In this document: positions 31,289 to 39,724 of the stretch, piece after piece
Layout of the letters: each line of letters opens with the position of its first letter
Position numbering within the stretch: the first letter of the stretch is position 1
NCBI GenBank assembly: GCA_036524675.1
Contig: DATDBU010000163.1
Coordinates: 1-40,504, forward strand
Reading direction: 5' to 3'
From: DATDAW01 sp036524675
GTDB taxonomy: Bacteria; Verrucomicrobiota; Verrucomicrobiia; Chthoniobacterales; DASVRZ01
DNA length: 40,504 nt
Notes under the pieces: model-generated
What the model saw: only the letters and a program-made list of their open reading frames with translations
Database searches by the model: none
What the model was told of the DNA's origin: nothing
Made by a program: the position numbers and the translations under genes

Positions 31289-32032
31289 ATGATGAAAAAA
31301 CTCGAAGGAAAAGTAGCATTGGTCACCGGAGGCAGCCGTGGCATTGGCGCAGCGATCGTCAAGCGCCTGGCTAACGAGGGCGCCCATGTGGCGCTCACGT
31401 ACAGCAGTTCGCCGGACAGAGCTGAAAAGGTCGTCCAGGCGGCGCAGGCTGCCGGGGTTCAAGCCGCAGCGATCCAAGCCGACAGGGCCGATGCCGCCGC
31501 GGTAATCGCGGCTGTTGAGCGCACCGTCCGTGAACTGGGCCGTATTGACATCCTGGTTAACAACGCTGGTGTGCTGGCTGTCGGCCCCATCGATAGTTTC
31601 ACACTGGAAGACTTCGACAGGACGATAGCCGTCAACGTACGGGCTGTGTTCGTGGCGACGCAAGCAGCCGTCAAACACATGCAAGACGGCGGCCGTATTA
31701 TCAATATCGGAAGCTGCAACGCCGAGCGGATGCCTTTTCCCGGCGGCGGCGTGTATGCAATGAGCAAGTCCGCCCTGCAAGGACTTGTCCAGGGACTGGC
31801 GCGCGACCTCGGCGAACGCGGAATCACGATTAATAACGTGCAGCCCGGCCCGGTCGACACCGAGATGAATCCCGCCGACGGCCCGGCGTCCACGATGCTT
31901 AAAGGCTTCATGGCGTTACCCCGCTACGGCACCGCCGACGAAATCGCTGCGATGGTCGCCTATCTGGCGGGACCCGAAGCGGGTTACGTCACGGGAGCAA
32001 GCCTCACCATCGACGGCGGGTTCACCGCGTAG
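31289..32032 (+). CDS. Short-chain dehydrogenase/reductase
   Basis: 247 residues, the usual length of a classical SDR. Nucleotide loop TGGSRGIG, NNAGVLAVGP, the Ser in NIGSCNAERM, YAMSK with Tyr and Lys, and the C-terminal AGYVTGASLTIDGGF are all in place. It is FabG-like in length and motifs, but lacks the fatty-acid operon context. It opens a rightward run with an MDR oxidoreductase, a small protein and an EmrAB-type efflux pair, consistent with a role in handling a foreign or toxic carbonyl compound. The start ATG is followed by another ATG at 31292. Confidence 0.93.
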   Translation: MMKKLEGKVALVTGGSRGIGAAIVKRLANEGAHVALTYSSSPDRAEKVVQAAQAAGVQAAAIQADRADAAAVIAAVERTVRELGRIDILVNNAGVLAVGPIDSFTLEDFDRTIAVNVRAVFVATQAAVKHMQDGGRIINIGSCNAERMPFPGGGVYAMSKSALQGLVQGLARDLGERGITINNVQPGPVDTEMNPADGPASTMLKGFMALPRYGTADEIAAMVAYLAGPEAGYVTGASLTIDGGFTA

Positions 32033-32107
32033 CGGACGCATGGATCCGTCTTCTTCCGATCCGGCGTTACAGCGTCGCGGCATCCGGGCCTCTACCAATT
32101 TTCCACC

Positions 32108-33046
32108 ATGAAAATGATACGTATCATGCGTTTTAACGATTCCGCCGACACTCCGGCGTTGCTACAGGGGACGGCGCCGGTGCCGACGCCTCGCTCCGGC
32201 GAATTGCTCGTCCGTGTCCATGCGGCGGGTGTCACGCCGACGGAGCTGTTGTGGTATCCGACCACCCATGCTCTGGACGGCAGCGCCAGGACGGGCGCCA
32301 TTCCCGGGCACGAATTTTCCGGCGTCGTCGAAGGCGCAGGCGCTGACGTCGATCCGTTCTGGATAGGACGCGAAGTCTTCGGAATGAATGACTGGTTTGC
32401 TGACGGCGCGAGCGCGGAATACTGCCTCACCGTCCCCGCTTCCGTTGCGGAAAAACCTTCGCGGCTGACTCATGCCGAGGCAGCCAGTGTTCCCATTGGG
32501 GCCCTGACTGCATGGCAGGGATTATTTGATCGGGCAAAGCTTCAAGCCGGAGAACGCATCCTCATCCACGGAGGATCGGGAGCCGTCGGTGTTTTTGCCA
32601 TCCAGTTCGCCCGGCGGACCGGCGCGCATATCATCACCACGGCGTCCGAGCGAAACTTTGCCTTTCTAACGAAACTCGGTGCTAACGAATGCATCGACTA
32701 CCGTACGGGCCGTTTCGAGGAGACAGTCCGGGATCTGGACATCGTCTTCGACACCGTTGGCGGGGAAACATTGAAACGCTCCTGGAACCTCCTCAAACCG
32801 GGCGGGCGCATGGCCACCATCGCCGCCGATAGTGAAGGCACAAAGGACGAGCGGATCGAAAAGGCGTTCTTCATCGTCGAGCCCAATCAAAAACAGCTCA
32901 CCGAAATCGCCGCGCTGCTGGAAACAGGCGAACTCCGATACTTCGTCGACGCCGTGGTCCCATTTGCCCAGGCATCCGACGCCTACCGCGGAAAAATCGA
33001 GGGGCGGAAGGGCCGTGGAAAAACAGTCCTGTCCCTCACGAATTAG
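32108..33046 (+). CDS. NADP-dependent MDR oxidoreductase (quinone-oxidoreductase-like)
   Basis: 312 residues. It has the MDR pattern: GELLVRVHAAGVTPTELLWYP, IPGHEFSGVVEGAGADVD, the Rossmann loop ILIHGGSGAVGVFAIQFARRTG, LGANECIDYRTG, and LKPGGRMATIAAD. Zinc ligands are absent, so it is of the quinone oxidoreductase/NADPH-dependent alkenal reductase branch. It lies 75 nt after the SDR. Together the pair could reduce alpha,beta-unsaturated or carbonyl compounds that the adjacent efflux pump exports, but this is inferred from context. A short C-terminal segment (KIEGRKGRGKTVLSL) is typical of the branch. Confidence 0.9.
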   Translation: MKMIRIMRFNDSADTPALLQGTAPVPTPRSGELLVRVHAAGVTPTELLWYPTTHALDGSARTGAIPGHEFSGVVEGAGADVDPFWIGREVFGMNDWFADGASAEYCLTVPASVAEKPSRLTHAEAASVPIGALTAWQGLFDRAKLQAGERILIHGGSGAVGVFAIQFARRTGAHIITTASERNFAFLTKLGANECIDYRTGRFEETVRDLDIVFDTVGGETLKRSWNLLKPGGRMATIAADSEGTKDERIEKAFFIVEPNQKQLTEIAALLETGELRYFVDAVVPFAQASDAYRGKIEGRKGRGKTVLSLTN

Positions 33047-33102
33047 CGGAACCCAATTCAAACCAAACAACATCCACACTAACATACTTCGTAACTAATA
33101 TT

Positions 33103-33339
33103 ATGCCCGACACCTGGCTCGCCACATTGGAAACCATCACTCCCCAGGAAGGCTTTGAACTCGCCATCAAACTTTCCCGAATGGGCGTTAAATACACCCA
33201 ACCGTCCGACGAAGTCCACCAGAAGTTAAGAGAAGTCTATGCCAACAACGCCGACAGTCTGACGGCTGCTTCCCAAGTGGTAGCCATCAACTTTCAAACG
33301 GTAGCCGCCGCTAACAATTATTGGAGAAACAAGGCGTAA
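33103..33339 (+). CDS. Small protein of unknown function
   Basis: 78 residues: MPDTWLATLETITPQEGFEL, a helix with LSRMGVKYTQP, and a C-terminus AINFQTVAAANNYWRNKA. It is soluble, with no signal or membrane segment. It lies between the MDR gene and the emrA-like gene on the same strand, with 56 and 134 nt of spacing. The ATG is preceded by an AT-rich stretch (CTAATATT) and no clear Shine-Dalgarno, so translation could be weak or leaderless. The composition is like its neighbours, which supports a real gene. Confidence 0.5.
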   Translation: MPDTWLATLETITPQEGFELAIKLSRMGVKYTQPSDEVHQKLREVYANNADSLTAASQVVAINFQTVAAANNYWRNKA

Positions 33340-33473
33340 ATGGAAAGTCGTGGGTTGAGGTAACGCGGACGAAACACGGTTTTTTCCACTCACCGCTGGT
33401 GTGATTGCCGCATCCAGGCAAACGTCATTGCACAGACACCGAATTACGGACGAACCCCAAAGCCTTCGACCCC

Positions 33474-34946
33474 ATGAATCCAGAAACAAAACCCAGCGAC
33501 TCCGCTCAGGAACTACCTCCTCAAAAACCCGCGGCGCCCGCACCTCCGGATGCAGAGCCGCCGTCGGGTGCGAGCCTCACTCGAGCGAAGCCAGGGCGTC
33601 GCCGGCTTTTCATCATCGGCGCCGCCGCCACTATCTTCGCGCTGATATTCGGCATTCCCAGATTTTTGCACTCGCTCCGCACGGTTTCCACCGACGACGC
33701 GTATGTAAACAGCTACGTCACATTCGTTGCTTCACGCGTTGCCGGCCAAGTCGAACAGGTGCTCGTCGAGGACAACAATCGCGTGAAAAAGGGCGACGTC
33801 CTCGTGCGACTCGATCCGGAACCTTACCGGGTCAAGGTTGAGATCAATCAGGCTGTGCTCGACACCGCCAATGCCAATCTAGCTGTCGCTGAAGCCAACG
33901 TCCGGAGCCTCGTCGCCCAAGCGCGCAGCGATCGTTTCAAACTCATCCACTCCATCGAAGATGTGGACAACCAAGTCGCTGTCATTCGCCAACGTGCCGC
34001 CACGTGGGAGCAAAGCAAGGCAACGCTTGCCCTGGCCCAGGCGGAGTTCGACCGCACGAAAAACCTGCTTGGAAAACACGTCGTCAGCAGCGAGGAGTTC
34101 GATCAGAAACAGGAGGCGCTGGAAGTCGCCAAAGCCCAGGTCGCCCAAGCGCTCCAGAACGTTTATCAAGCCCGCGCCGCGCTCGGACTTCCCGCGCAGC
34201 CGCGTGCGGGATCGAGCCTTACCGATGTGCCGGCGGATTTGGACCAAAATTTCTCGTCGGTGCGGCAGGCGGTGGCGGAGTTGATTCACAGCGCTTCCCA
34301 GCTCGGTGTCGTTCCGTCTTCCTTCAACCTGACTCCACGCCAGTTGCTCGAGGAATTTTACCGGCGCGATCCGGGCGGTGATATCGACCGTATTTACGCT
34401 GCGATCATTCAAAAAGCGCCCAGTTTAAAACAGGCGCAGACCACCGGCGGGCAAGCCCAGCGCAGTCTCGATCAGGCAAAACTCGACCTGCGCTATACCA
34501 CCATCGTCTCCGAAATCGACGGGGTCGTCACCCGCCGCAATGTGAATCCTGGCAACAACGTGCAAATCGGACAGAGTCTGATGGCCGTCCGGTCGCTCAA
34601 GGACATTTGGGTGGACGCGAATTTCAAGGAAACCCAGCTTCGCAACCTGCGCATCGGCCAGCATGTTGAACTCAAGACCGACATGTACGGCCGTCATGAA
34701 AAATTCGGAGGCCGCATCTCCGGCTTCACCGTGGGCACCGGGTCCACGCTGGCTCTGCTGCCGCCGCAAAACGCCACGGGTAACTTCGTGAAAGTCGTCC
34801 AGCGCCTGCCCGTGAGGATCGATCTCGTTGGGTACGACCCCGACCGCGTTCCGCTCTTTGTCGGACTCTCCGTGGAGCCGGAAGTCGACATCCACACCGC
34901 TCCGACGGGAGTCAACGCCGGCAAATTCCTCCAAACGGCAAAATAA
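33474..34946 (+). CDS. EmrA/HlyD-family membrane-fusion adaptor
   Basis: 490 residues from ATG 33474. A Pro-rich N-terminal cytoplasmic tail leads to one membrane helix (RRRLFIIGAAATIFALIFGI) near residues 45-65. Then come the first lipoyl half (VSTDDAYVNSYVTFVASRVAGQV), a long coiled-coil hairpin (about 110-320), the second lipoyl half (TIVSEIDGVVTRRNVNPGNNV) and a beta-barrel (DIWVDANFKETQLRNLRIGQ). This is the adaptor of tripartite multidrug efflux. The hairpin is longer than that of typical E. coli EmrA, with an inserted segment (ADLDQNFSSVRQAVAELIHSA) before the second half. It is 7 nt before the transporter gene. A TolC-like partner is not in the window. Confidence 0.93.
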   Translation: MNPETKPSDSAQELPPQKPAAPAPPDAEPPSGASLTRAKPGRRRLFIIGAAATIFALIFGIPRFLHSLRTVSTDDAYVNSYVTFVASRVAGQVEQVLVEDNNRVKKGDVLVRLDPEPYRVKVEINQAVLDTANANLAVAEANVRSLVAQARSDRFKLIHSIEDVDNQVAVIRQRAATWEQSKATLALAQAEFDRTKNLLGKHVVSSEEFDQKQEALEVAKAQVAQALQNVYQARAALGLPAQPRAGSSLTDVPADLDQNFSSVRQAVAELIHSASQLGVVPSSFNLTPRQLLEEFYRRDPGGDIDRIYAAIIQKAPSLKQAQTTGGQAQRSLDQAKLDLRYTTIVSEIDGVVTRRNVNPGNNVQIGQSLMAVRSLKDIWVDANFKETQLRNLRIGQHVELKTDMYGRHEKFGGRISGFTVGTGSTLALLPPQNATGNFVKVVQRLPVRIDLVGYDPDRVPLFVGLSVEPEVDIHTAPTGVNAGKFLQTAK

Positions 34947-34953
34947 AGCGGCT

Positions 34954-36537
34954 ATGAACGCCCAACGAACGTTCAACCCCTGGCTCGTCGCCCTCGCAGT
35001 CGTCGTACCGACCTTCATGGAAGTGCTCGACACGACCATCGCCAACGTCGCACTGCGCTACATGGCGGGCGGACTTTCCGCGCCAGCTGCCGACAGCGAG
35101 TGGGTTATCACCAGCTACCTCGCGGCCAATGCGATCATTCTGCCCATGTCGGGCTGGCTCGCGTTGAAGCTGGGGCGGCGTAATTATTTCCTGCTCTCGA
35201 TCGCCATCTTCACGCTGGCATCCGCGCTCTGCGGCATGGCCACGAACCTGGAAATGCTCATCGGCGCACGCGTACTGCAAGGTCTTGCCGGCGGCGGTCT
35301 GCAGCCCTCCAGCCAGGGCGTGCTGCTCGACGCATTTCCAAAGGAAAAACAAGGCGCCGCCCAGACAGTCTTCGGCATCGCCGCGCTGCTCGCGCCCGTC
35401 GTCGGGCCAACTCTCGGCGGTTACATTACCGACAACTACGGTTGGCGCTGGGTCTTTTACATCAACATCCCCGTCGGCCTGTTCGCGCTGTGGATGTGCA
35501 ACAAATTTGTGCACGATCCTGAGTACCTGAACACCGCACGACTCGACATGCGCAGGAAAGGCGGACCCTTCGATACTCTCGGCCTTTGCCTGCTGAGCCT
35601 CACGATGATCACCTGGGAAATTGTGCTGAGCAAAGGCCAGGAGTGGGATTGGCTGGGCGACCCGTTTTTCCGCGTGCATACGCTGCTGATCGTTTTTGCG
35701 CTCAGCCTTGGAGCCCTCGTCTGGCGCGAACTGCACATCCAGAACCCGCTCATCAATTTCCGCACGCTGGCCGACCGGAATTTTCGCTGGGCATGCGTCA
35801 TTATCTTCTGCGCGTTCGGCATCCTCTACGCGAACACGACCAGCCTGCCCGCCTTACTGCAATCGCTCTTCGGTTACGATGCCACCACGTCCGGTCTGGT
35901 GCTCTCGCCCTCGGGAGTGGCGGCCGTGATGATGTTGTTCTTGGTTGGACTGTCGCTCGCACGCGGCGTTGATGCGCGTTGGCTGATGGCCGCGGGGATG
36001 ATCATGATGAGTCTGGGCAACTTCTGGATGTCGCGGATGAACCTCGAGATCAGCCCGTGGCAGGTTGTCTGGCCGCGTTGCCTAGTCATCGCGGGTTTGT
36101 CGATGATTTTCGCCCCGCTCAACGTCGCCGCCTTTCTCTACATCCCGCCCCAACTACGCGGGGCCGCCGTCGGCCTGCTCGCACTGCTGCGCAACGAAGG
36201 CGGCAGCGTGGGCACTTCGGTGGCGAAAACTATTCACGAGCGCCGCGATCAATTGCACAGCCTGCACCTTGGCGAAAATCTCGACCCGCTGAATCCGGCT
36301 ATGAACTCCTTTCTCGACCAAGCCCAGTCCGGCTTTCTCCAATTCACCGGCGATCCCGTTGCCGCCCACCAGATGGCGCTGCAGGCTCTGGAACAGCTGC
36401 GTCAGCAGCAATCCTCCGCGCTCGCCTATTTCGACACGTTCCTCGCGTTTGCCGCCCTCGGGGTCGCGCTCGCCTTCCTCGTCCTGCTGATGAAACGCTC
36501 CGTCGCGGCGAAGGGCGCGCACGTCGCAGCGGAATAG
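34954..36537 (+). CDS. EmrB/QacA (DHA2) multidrug MFS transporter
   Basis: 527 residues with 14 predicted membrane helices. Family signatures: LDTTIANVALRYMAGGLSA in helix 1, SEWVITSYLAANAIILPMSG, the GRRNYFLL loop 2-3 motif, RVLQGLAGGGLQPSSQ, and GPTLGGYITDNYGWRWVFY. These define the DHA2 drug:proton antiporters. It begins 7 nt after the adaptor, giving the usual EmrAB pair. The extended C-terminus (GENLDPLNPAMNSFLDQAQS) is a soluble loop region seen in this branch. No MarR or TetR regulator flanks the set. Confidence 0.95.
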   Translation: MNAQRTFNPWLVALAVVVPTFMEVLDTTIANVALRYMAGGLSAPAADSEWVITSYLAANAIILPMSGWLALKLGRRNYFLLSIAIFTLASALCGMATNLEMLIGARVLQGLAGGGLQPSSQGVLLDAFPKEKQGAAQTVFGIAALLAPVVGPTLGGYITDNYGWRWVFYINIPVGLFALWMCNKFVHDPEYLNTARLDMRRKGGPFDTLGLCLLSLTMITWEIVLSKGQEWDWLGDPFFRVHTLLIVFALSLGALVWRELHIQNPLINFRTLADRNFRWACVIIFCAFGILYANTTSLPALLQSLFGYDATTSGLVLSPSGVAAVMMLFLVGLSLARGVDARWLMAAGMIMMSLGNFWMSRMNLEISPWQVVWPRCLVIAGLSMIFAPLNVAAFLYIPPQLRGAAVGLLALLRNEGGSVGTSVAKTIHERRDQLHSLHLGENLDPLNPAMNSFLDQAQSGFLQFTGDPVAAHQMALQALEQLRQQQSSALAYFDTFLAFAALGVALAFLVLLMKRSVAAKGAHVAAE

Positions 36538-36589
36538 GGAAGCCGGGCTCAGCTCCCAGTTTCATCAAAACCCAATCCAACGGCAACTC

Positions 36590-36622
36590 ATGTCAAAACC
36601 GGTCATCATCGTCACTGGCTGA
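36590..36622 (+). pseudogene. Relic of an SDR gene start (10 codons)
   Basis: ATG at 36590 opens MSKPVIIVTG and then stops at TGA 36620. The peptide is exactly how a classical SDR begins, up to the TG of TGxxxGIG, after which the expected sequence is absent and a tandem repeat begins. It looks like the 5' remnant of an SDR gene that once followed the efflux pair. It is not long enough to exclude coincidence. Confidence 0.45.
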
Positions 36623-36637
36623 GCCAGAATGGCGCAA

Positions 36638-36763
36638 AAAAGTTCCGATGAAATGTTCATCGCCGGTTGGGAACTCTCCGGAGAAACCGATGAAGCCTTC
36701 ACCGGTCTTTGCGGACTCCACGGAGAAACCGACGAAGCCTTCACCAGTCTTTGCGGACGCTCC
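36638..36763. repeat. 42-bp tandem repeat, three copies
   Basis: Copies start at 36638, 36680 and 36722. The last two differ at about five of 42 positions; the first is more diverged. The repeated unit reads GGAGAAACCGATGAAGCCTT and onward. In one frame each copy encodes 14 residues (GETDEAFTGLCGLH-type) and the frame stays open, but there is no start signal or homology, so I treat it as a non-coding minisatellite-like repeat. Confidence 0.7.
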
Positions 36764-36822
36764 GAAAACCCCATTGAACACCTCCTTTTAACATCGCCCC
36801 CGCCCGGTGGACCTACAAGACA

Positions 36823-36888
36823 CCAAGACGCCAGGAAAGAGGGTGAATGGTAAATGGCTTTCGAAATCTTGGCGGCATGGCGTCTTGG
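36823..36888. repeat. Inverted repeat CCAAGACGCCA/TGGCGTCTTGG
   Basis: An 11-bp perfect inverted pair (36823-36833 and 36878-36888) with a 44-nt spacer; the right arm is followed by CGGTTAA. The CTTGGCGTCTTGGCGGTTAA-type string looks like a dispersed intergenic repeat seen in several bacterial phyla. No gene lies between 36623 and 37071. Confidence 0.5.
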
Positions 36889-37071
36889 CGGTTAATCCCA
36901 ATGGAGCGTCATCGAATCCAGACTCCGTTTGCCATTTGAACCGGAAATTGGCATCCTTCGCAGCGCGGCGCTCGGTATGAACCGTATCCACGGCCTGAGC
37001 AGGATCGGAATAGGTGAACGGCATTCGCATTATTTTGCGAATAGGGTTCGTCTACTTCAACTTGAGCGCTC

Positions 37072-37593
37072 ATGCGCGTCATCACCACAGGCAATCTCAC
37101 GCTGGAACCGCAGGCCGCCGCGCATGCGGAAGAGATGTTCGTCATCCTCACCGATCCCGCAATCTACGAGTACGAGAATGAACCGCCACCGTCGGTCGAG
37201 TGGCTGCGGGCGCGTTTCTCGAAACTCGAGTCGCGGCAGTCTGGCGACGGCAGCCAACGGTGGCTTAACTGGGTCATCCGGCTTCCCTCATCCGAGGCTA
37301 TCGGGTACGTTCAAGCCACGGTGCATCCTGATGATCGAGCGGAGATCGCCTACGTACTCTCCAGCCGATACTGGGGCCGAGGGCTTGCGCGCCAGGCTGT
37401 GCAAGCCATGCTCGCCGAACTCGTCGCCCACTACCATGTGCGCACACTTTCCGCTGTGCTCAAACAAGAGAATCATCGTTCGATGCACCTGCTCCAGCGC
37501 CTGGGGTTCAGTCCTGCCTCGCCCGAGCTGGCCGCAGAACTTGAAGTCGAGAGTGGCGAAGTGCTCATGGAGCGAGAAGCACCGCACTCCTGA
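37072..37593 (+). CDS. GNAT-family (RimJ/RimL-like) acetyltransferase
   Basis: 173 residues. N-terminal TTGNLTLEPQAAAHAEEMF and DPAIYEYENEPPPS match the RimJ/RimL branch, which acetylates ribosomal-protein N-termini or small molecules. The acetyl-CoA loop is VLSSRYWGRGLARQAVQAML, followed by HVRTLSAVLKQENHRSMHLLQRLGF, the segment that carries the conserved Asn and the final strand. The start at ATG 37072 lacks a strong Shine-Dalgarno. The substrate is unknown. It stands alone between repeat-rich segments. Confidence 0.88.
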   Translation: MRVITTGNLTLEPQAAAHAEEMFVILTDPAIYEYENEPPPSVEWLRARFSKLESRQSGDGSQRWLNWVIRLPSSEAIGYVQATVHPDDRAEIAYVLSSRYWGRGLARQAVQAMLAELVAHYHVRTLSAVLKQENHRSMHLLQRLGFSPASPELAAELEVESGEVLMEREAPHS

Positions 37594-37661
37594 GCAACGG
37601 AATTAGCTAGTGGAGGCGATAGACGCGCTGAGCGGATGCCGGAGTAGTTTTCCTACTAATT

Positions 37662-37798
37662 TTACTTTGGTAAATCGTGTCCGTGGCTTTTTTGCAAGGA
37701 GGGGCGCTTTTCAAGCGCCCGTTTTGAAGGCGGTTGGAAACCGCTTCTCCATGTTTCACCGCCGAAACCGCCGTGCTTGGCGCTGTTTACCAAAGTAA
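37662..37798. mobile_element. 137-bp MITE-like element with 13-bp terminal inverted repeats
   Basis: TTACTTTGGTAAA (37662-37674) and its perfect reverse complement (37786-37798) bound a 137-bp segment. Inside are two perfect hairpins, GGGCGCTT/AAGCGCCC (37702-37720) and GCGGTT/AACCGC (37730-37744). No open frame of note is enclosed and no target-site duplication is visible. The layout is that of a non-autonomous miniature element, or a structured dispersed repeat. Confidence 0.6.
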
Positions 37799-37819
37799 CG
37801 CTAAATTTATCAACCGGGA

Positions 37820-39112
37820 TTAGAAGGGGTAGCCGGTGGTAATTCCACCGTTGCCGAGGCCCTGAGAGTCCGGGATGCGCGCAAGAGCACGGTCTTCGGG
37901 GAGGACGTAAAGTTTTTCCAGCATCCGATCGAGCAGATCGTACTCCAGCCGCAACGCGGCCTGGCGCTCAGCGGGAAGCGTGTTGGCGAGATTGAAGAGC
38001 ATCGCGCGAAGCCGCCGCGCGATTTGGATGTTCGATGCGCCATAAGAGCGGATCTCGGTGAAGGCGAGGTGAACGAAGTCCTCCCAATCCGGCGTCCGGA
38101 AAATGACACGCAGCTTGCCCGCGGAATCGAAGACGGAGTCGGCGCGGAGGTTGCGCCGCCCCGCACTACGTACTACACGGTGAAGTTGGTCGATGGCGAG
38201 CACGGCGGTGGTGGGGTCGTTGATCGCCGCGGAGAGCGCCTTGATCGCGATATCGACGAGGATGCGGAGCGCGAACAGCGGATCCTGCTCCATCGTGCGT
38301 TCGGAGCCAAAGATGACACATCCCCGCAATGCATGGTCTTCGATCGCCGCGGCGCCGTCGTGGAGCAGGAAGAGCGGCTCACCCGCGCCGACGAAATCGC
38401 CCACCTGCGGCGCGAGCTCGATCACCCCATTCGCCTTCTTCGCCTCGACGATGAGCGGTGGGATGTTCACGGCGAGGATGATTCCGGAAGTGCCGCGTTG
38501 CAGAATCGTCCGCCCCACCGGGCTGGCGTCCTGCGGCGTCGGCAATGCGGTGTCGGGTGTGTCTGTGAGCATTTCGGGATAGACGCTTTCGATCACCCGC
38601 AGACCGGCGTCCCCGACGCGCTTCACGAGGCTGACCGGGCGCAGCATCCGCGCGGCGTAATCGATAAGAAAAAGGAACGCCACCAGACACAGGATCCCGA
38701 GCAGGCCGGTGACGAACACGACCAACTGCGGCACGGTGGTTTCGATACGGTTGAGGGTCTTGATGGCAAAGAGGAGCGTGAAAACGAAGAGGCCCACCGT
38801 GAAGCGGATAACGTTGTCACGCAGCAGCGTGGTCGCAATAATGCGCGGCGTGTATTGGCCGCTCGCGACCTGGATCGCCACGAGTAGAGAGCCAAAAGTG
38901 AAGACGATGAAAGAGAGCGAGAACGTAAGGACTGCGTTAGCAAGCGCCTTGGCACCATCCAAACCCAGCCCGATGCCCGCCCATCCCAGCCGCGCGTCGA
39001 GTGTGTGAATGATTCCTGCGGACACCTGCTCGATGATAGCGGCGCCGATCGGAATGATCCACAGCGAGGAGCGAAGGTAGCTCGTGAGGCGGTAGCGCTG
39101 CTTCCAGATCAT
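37820..39112 (-). CDS. DUF2254 integral membrane protein
   Basis: 430 residues. About four N-terminal membrane helices (LRSSLWIIPIGAAIIEQ, ANAVLTFSLSFIVFTFGSLLVA, FTVGLFVFTLLFAIK, VVFVTGLLGILCLVAFLFLI) are followed by a large soluble domain. Signatures include QYTPRIIATTLLRDNVIRF, VGDFVGAGEPLFLLHDG, RTMEQDPLFALRILVDIAIK and KALSAAINDPTTAVLAIDQL, all typical of DUF2254. The family is common in Gram-negative bacteria but has no defined activity. It is transcribed leftward toward the MITE-like element. The gene has a higher GC content than the window average. Confidence 0.93.
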   Translation of the reverse strand: MIWKQRYRLTSYLRSSLWIIPIGAAIIEQVSAGIIHTLDARLGWAGIGLGLDGAKALANAVLTFSLSFIVFTFGSLLVAIQVASGQYTPRIIATTLLRDNVIRFTVGLFVFTLLFAIKTLNRIETTVPQLVVFVTGLLGILCLVAFLFLIDYAARMLRPVSLVKRVGDAGLRVIESVYPEMLTDTPDTALPTPQDASPVGRTILQRGTSGIILAVNIPPLIVEAKKANGVIELAPQVGDFVGAGEPLFLLHDGAAAIEDHALRGCVIFGSERTMEQDPLFALRILVDIAIKALSAAINDPTTAVLAIDQLHRVVRSAGRRNLRADSVFDSAGKLRVIFRTPDWEDFVHLAFTEIRSYGASNIQIARRLRAMLFNLANTLPAERQAALRLEYDLLDRMLEKLYVLPEDRALARIPDSQGLGNGGITTGYPF

Positions 39113-39126
39113 ACTCCGAGCTTCAG

Positions 39127-39357
39127 GTGGGGGTTGTAACTGCGGATGCGTGCCGCGACGCGCAGAACCTGATTAGCAATAAAGTCTGCTTTTTCGCCGG
39201 CCACTATCGGACCTTGGTCCTACTACTTCATCTTCTCGACATTATCGCGAAGAACCCTTTTCAAAATCCACCGCCATACGAAGAGTTGGTTGGCGATTTG
39301 GCGGGAGCCGCTGCCGCGACTGGAAAAAAGGCATTCATTTTCATATCTGGATCGTGA
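39127..39357 (+). pseudogene. Relic of a Txe/YoeB-type toxin gene
   Basis: A 76-codon frame. The segment LLDIIAKNPFQNPPPYEELVGDLAGA matches the core of Txe/YoeB mRNA-cutting toxins, which normally continue with YSRRINIQHRLVYQV and a C-terminal His. Here the sequence after GDLAGA is unrelated (AAATGKKAFIF) and the catalytic C-terminus is missing. The N-terminal part (TADACRDAQNLI) fits the start of such toxins but then diverges. No antitoxin gene is upstream. This is a dead toxin fragment. Confidence 0.65.
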
Positions 39358-39397
39358 TGCCGGTTGAAGTGCAGTTTAAGCCAACGGACTTTTGGGA

Positions 39398-39724
39398 ATG
39401 ATCATCAGGGAACTTGCCAGAGCGTTAGCCGTGCGACCCTCGACCTTGCGTTTTTACGAGCGCATCGGGATGCCCTTCCCCGCTGGGCGGGTTTCAGGCA
39501 GGCGGGAATATGACACGGAGGAAGAACAGAGGCTGGCGTTTATCCTGAGCGCCCGTGATAGCGGATTCGCGCTGAAAGAAATCAAAGGACTAGAAATCAA
39601 CGGACTGATTTCGACCGCCGCGCAGGGAATTTCTCCGCGCCGCCTTGCGCCGAACGCGCCCATATTATTCTACCGCCATGGACTCCCTCATCGCCTCGGC
39701 CGCGCGCTTGCTGGCGGCCGGTGA
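39398..39724 (+). pseudogene. Truncated MerR-family regulator
   Basis: Starting at ATG 39398 the first 65 residues are a MerR DNA-binding domain: MIIRELARALAVRPSTLRFY, ERIGMPFPAGRVSGRREYD, RLAFILSARDSGFALKEIKGL. After KEIKGL (about 39595) the coiled coil and effector part are absent and the tail (LISTAAQGISPRRLAPNAP) is not MerR-like. It overlaps the start of the next, very GC-rich gene. The break coincides with a sharp change in base composition, so it probably marks an insertion or recombination boundary. Confidence 0.75.

Noticed and set aside
35979..36791. A 270-codon frame overlapping emrB and the tandem repeat
   Set aside because: Only its last part covers the repeat; the rest is out of frame with EmrB helices and is Arg/Ser/Pro-rich.
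36629..36853. A 74-codon frame made by the 42-bp repeats
   Set aside because: Open only because the unit is a multiple of three; no ribosome site or homology. Recorded as a repeat.
38024..38887. A 287-codon frame antisense to the DUF2254 gene
   Set aside because: Charged shadow frame in GC-rich DNA; DUF2254 signatures are unambiguous on the other strand.
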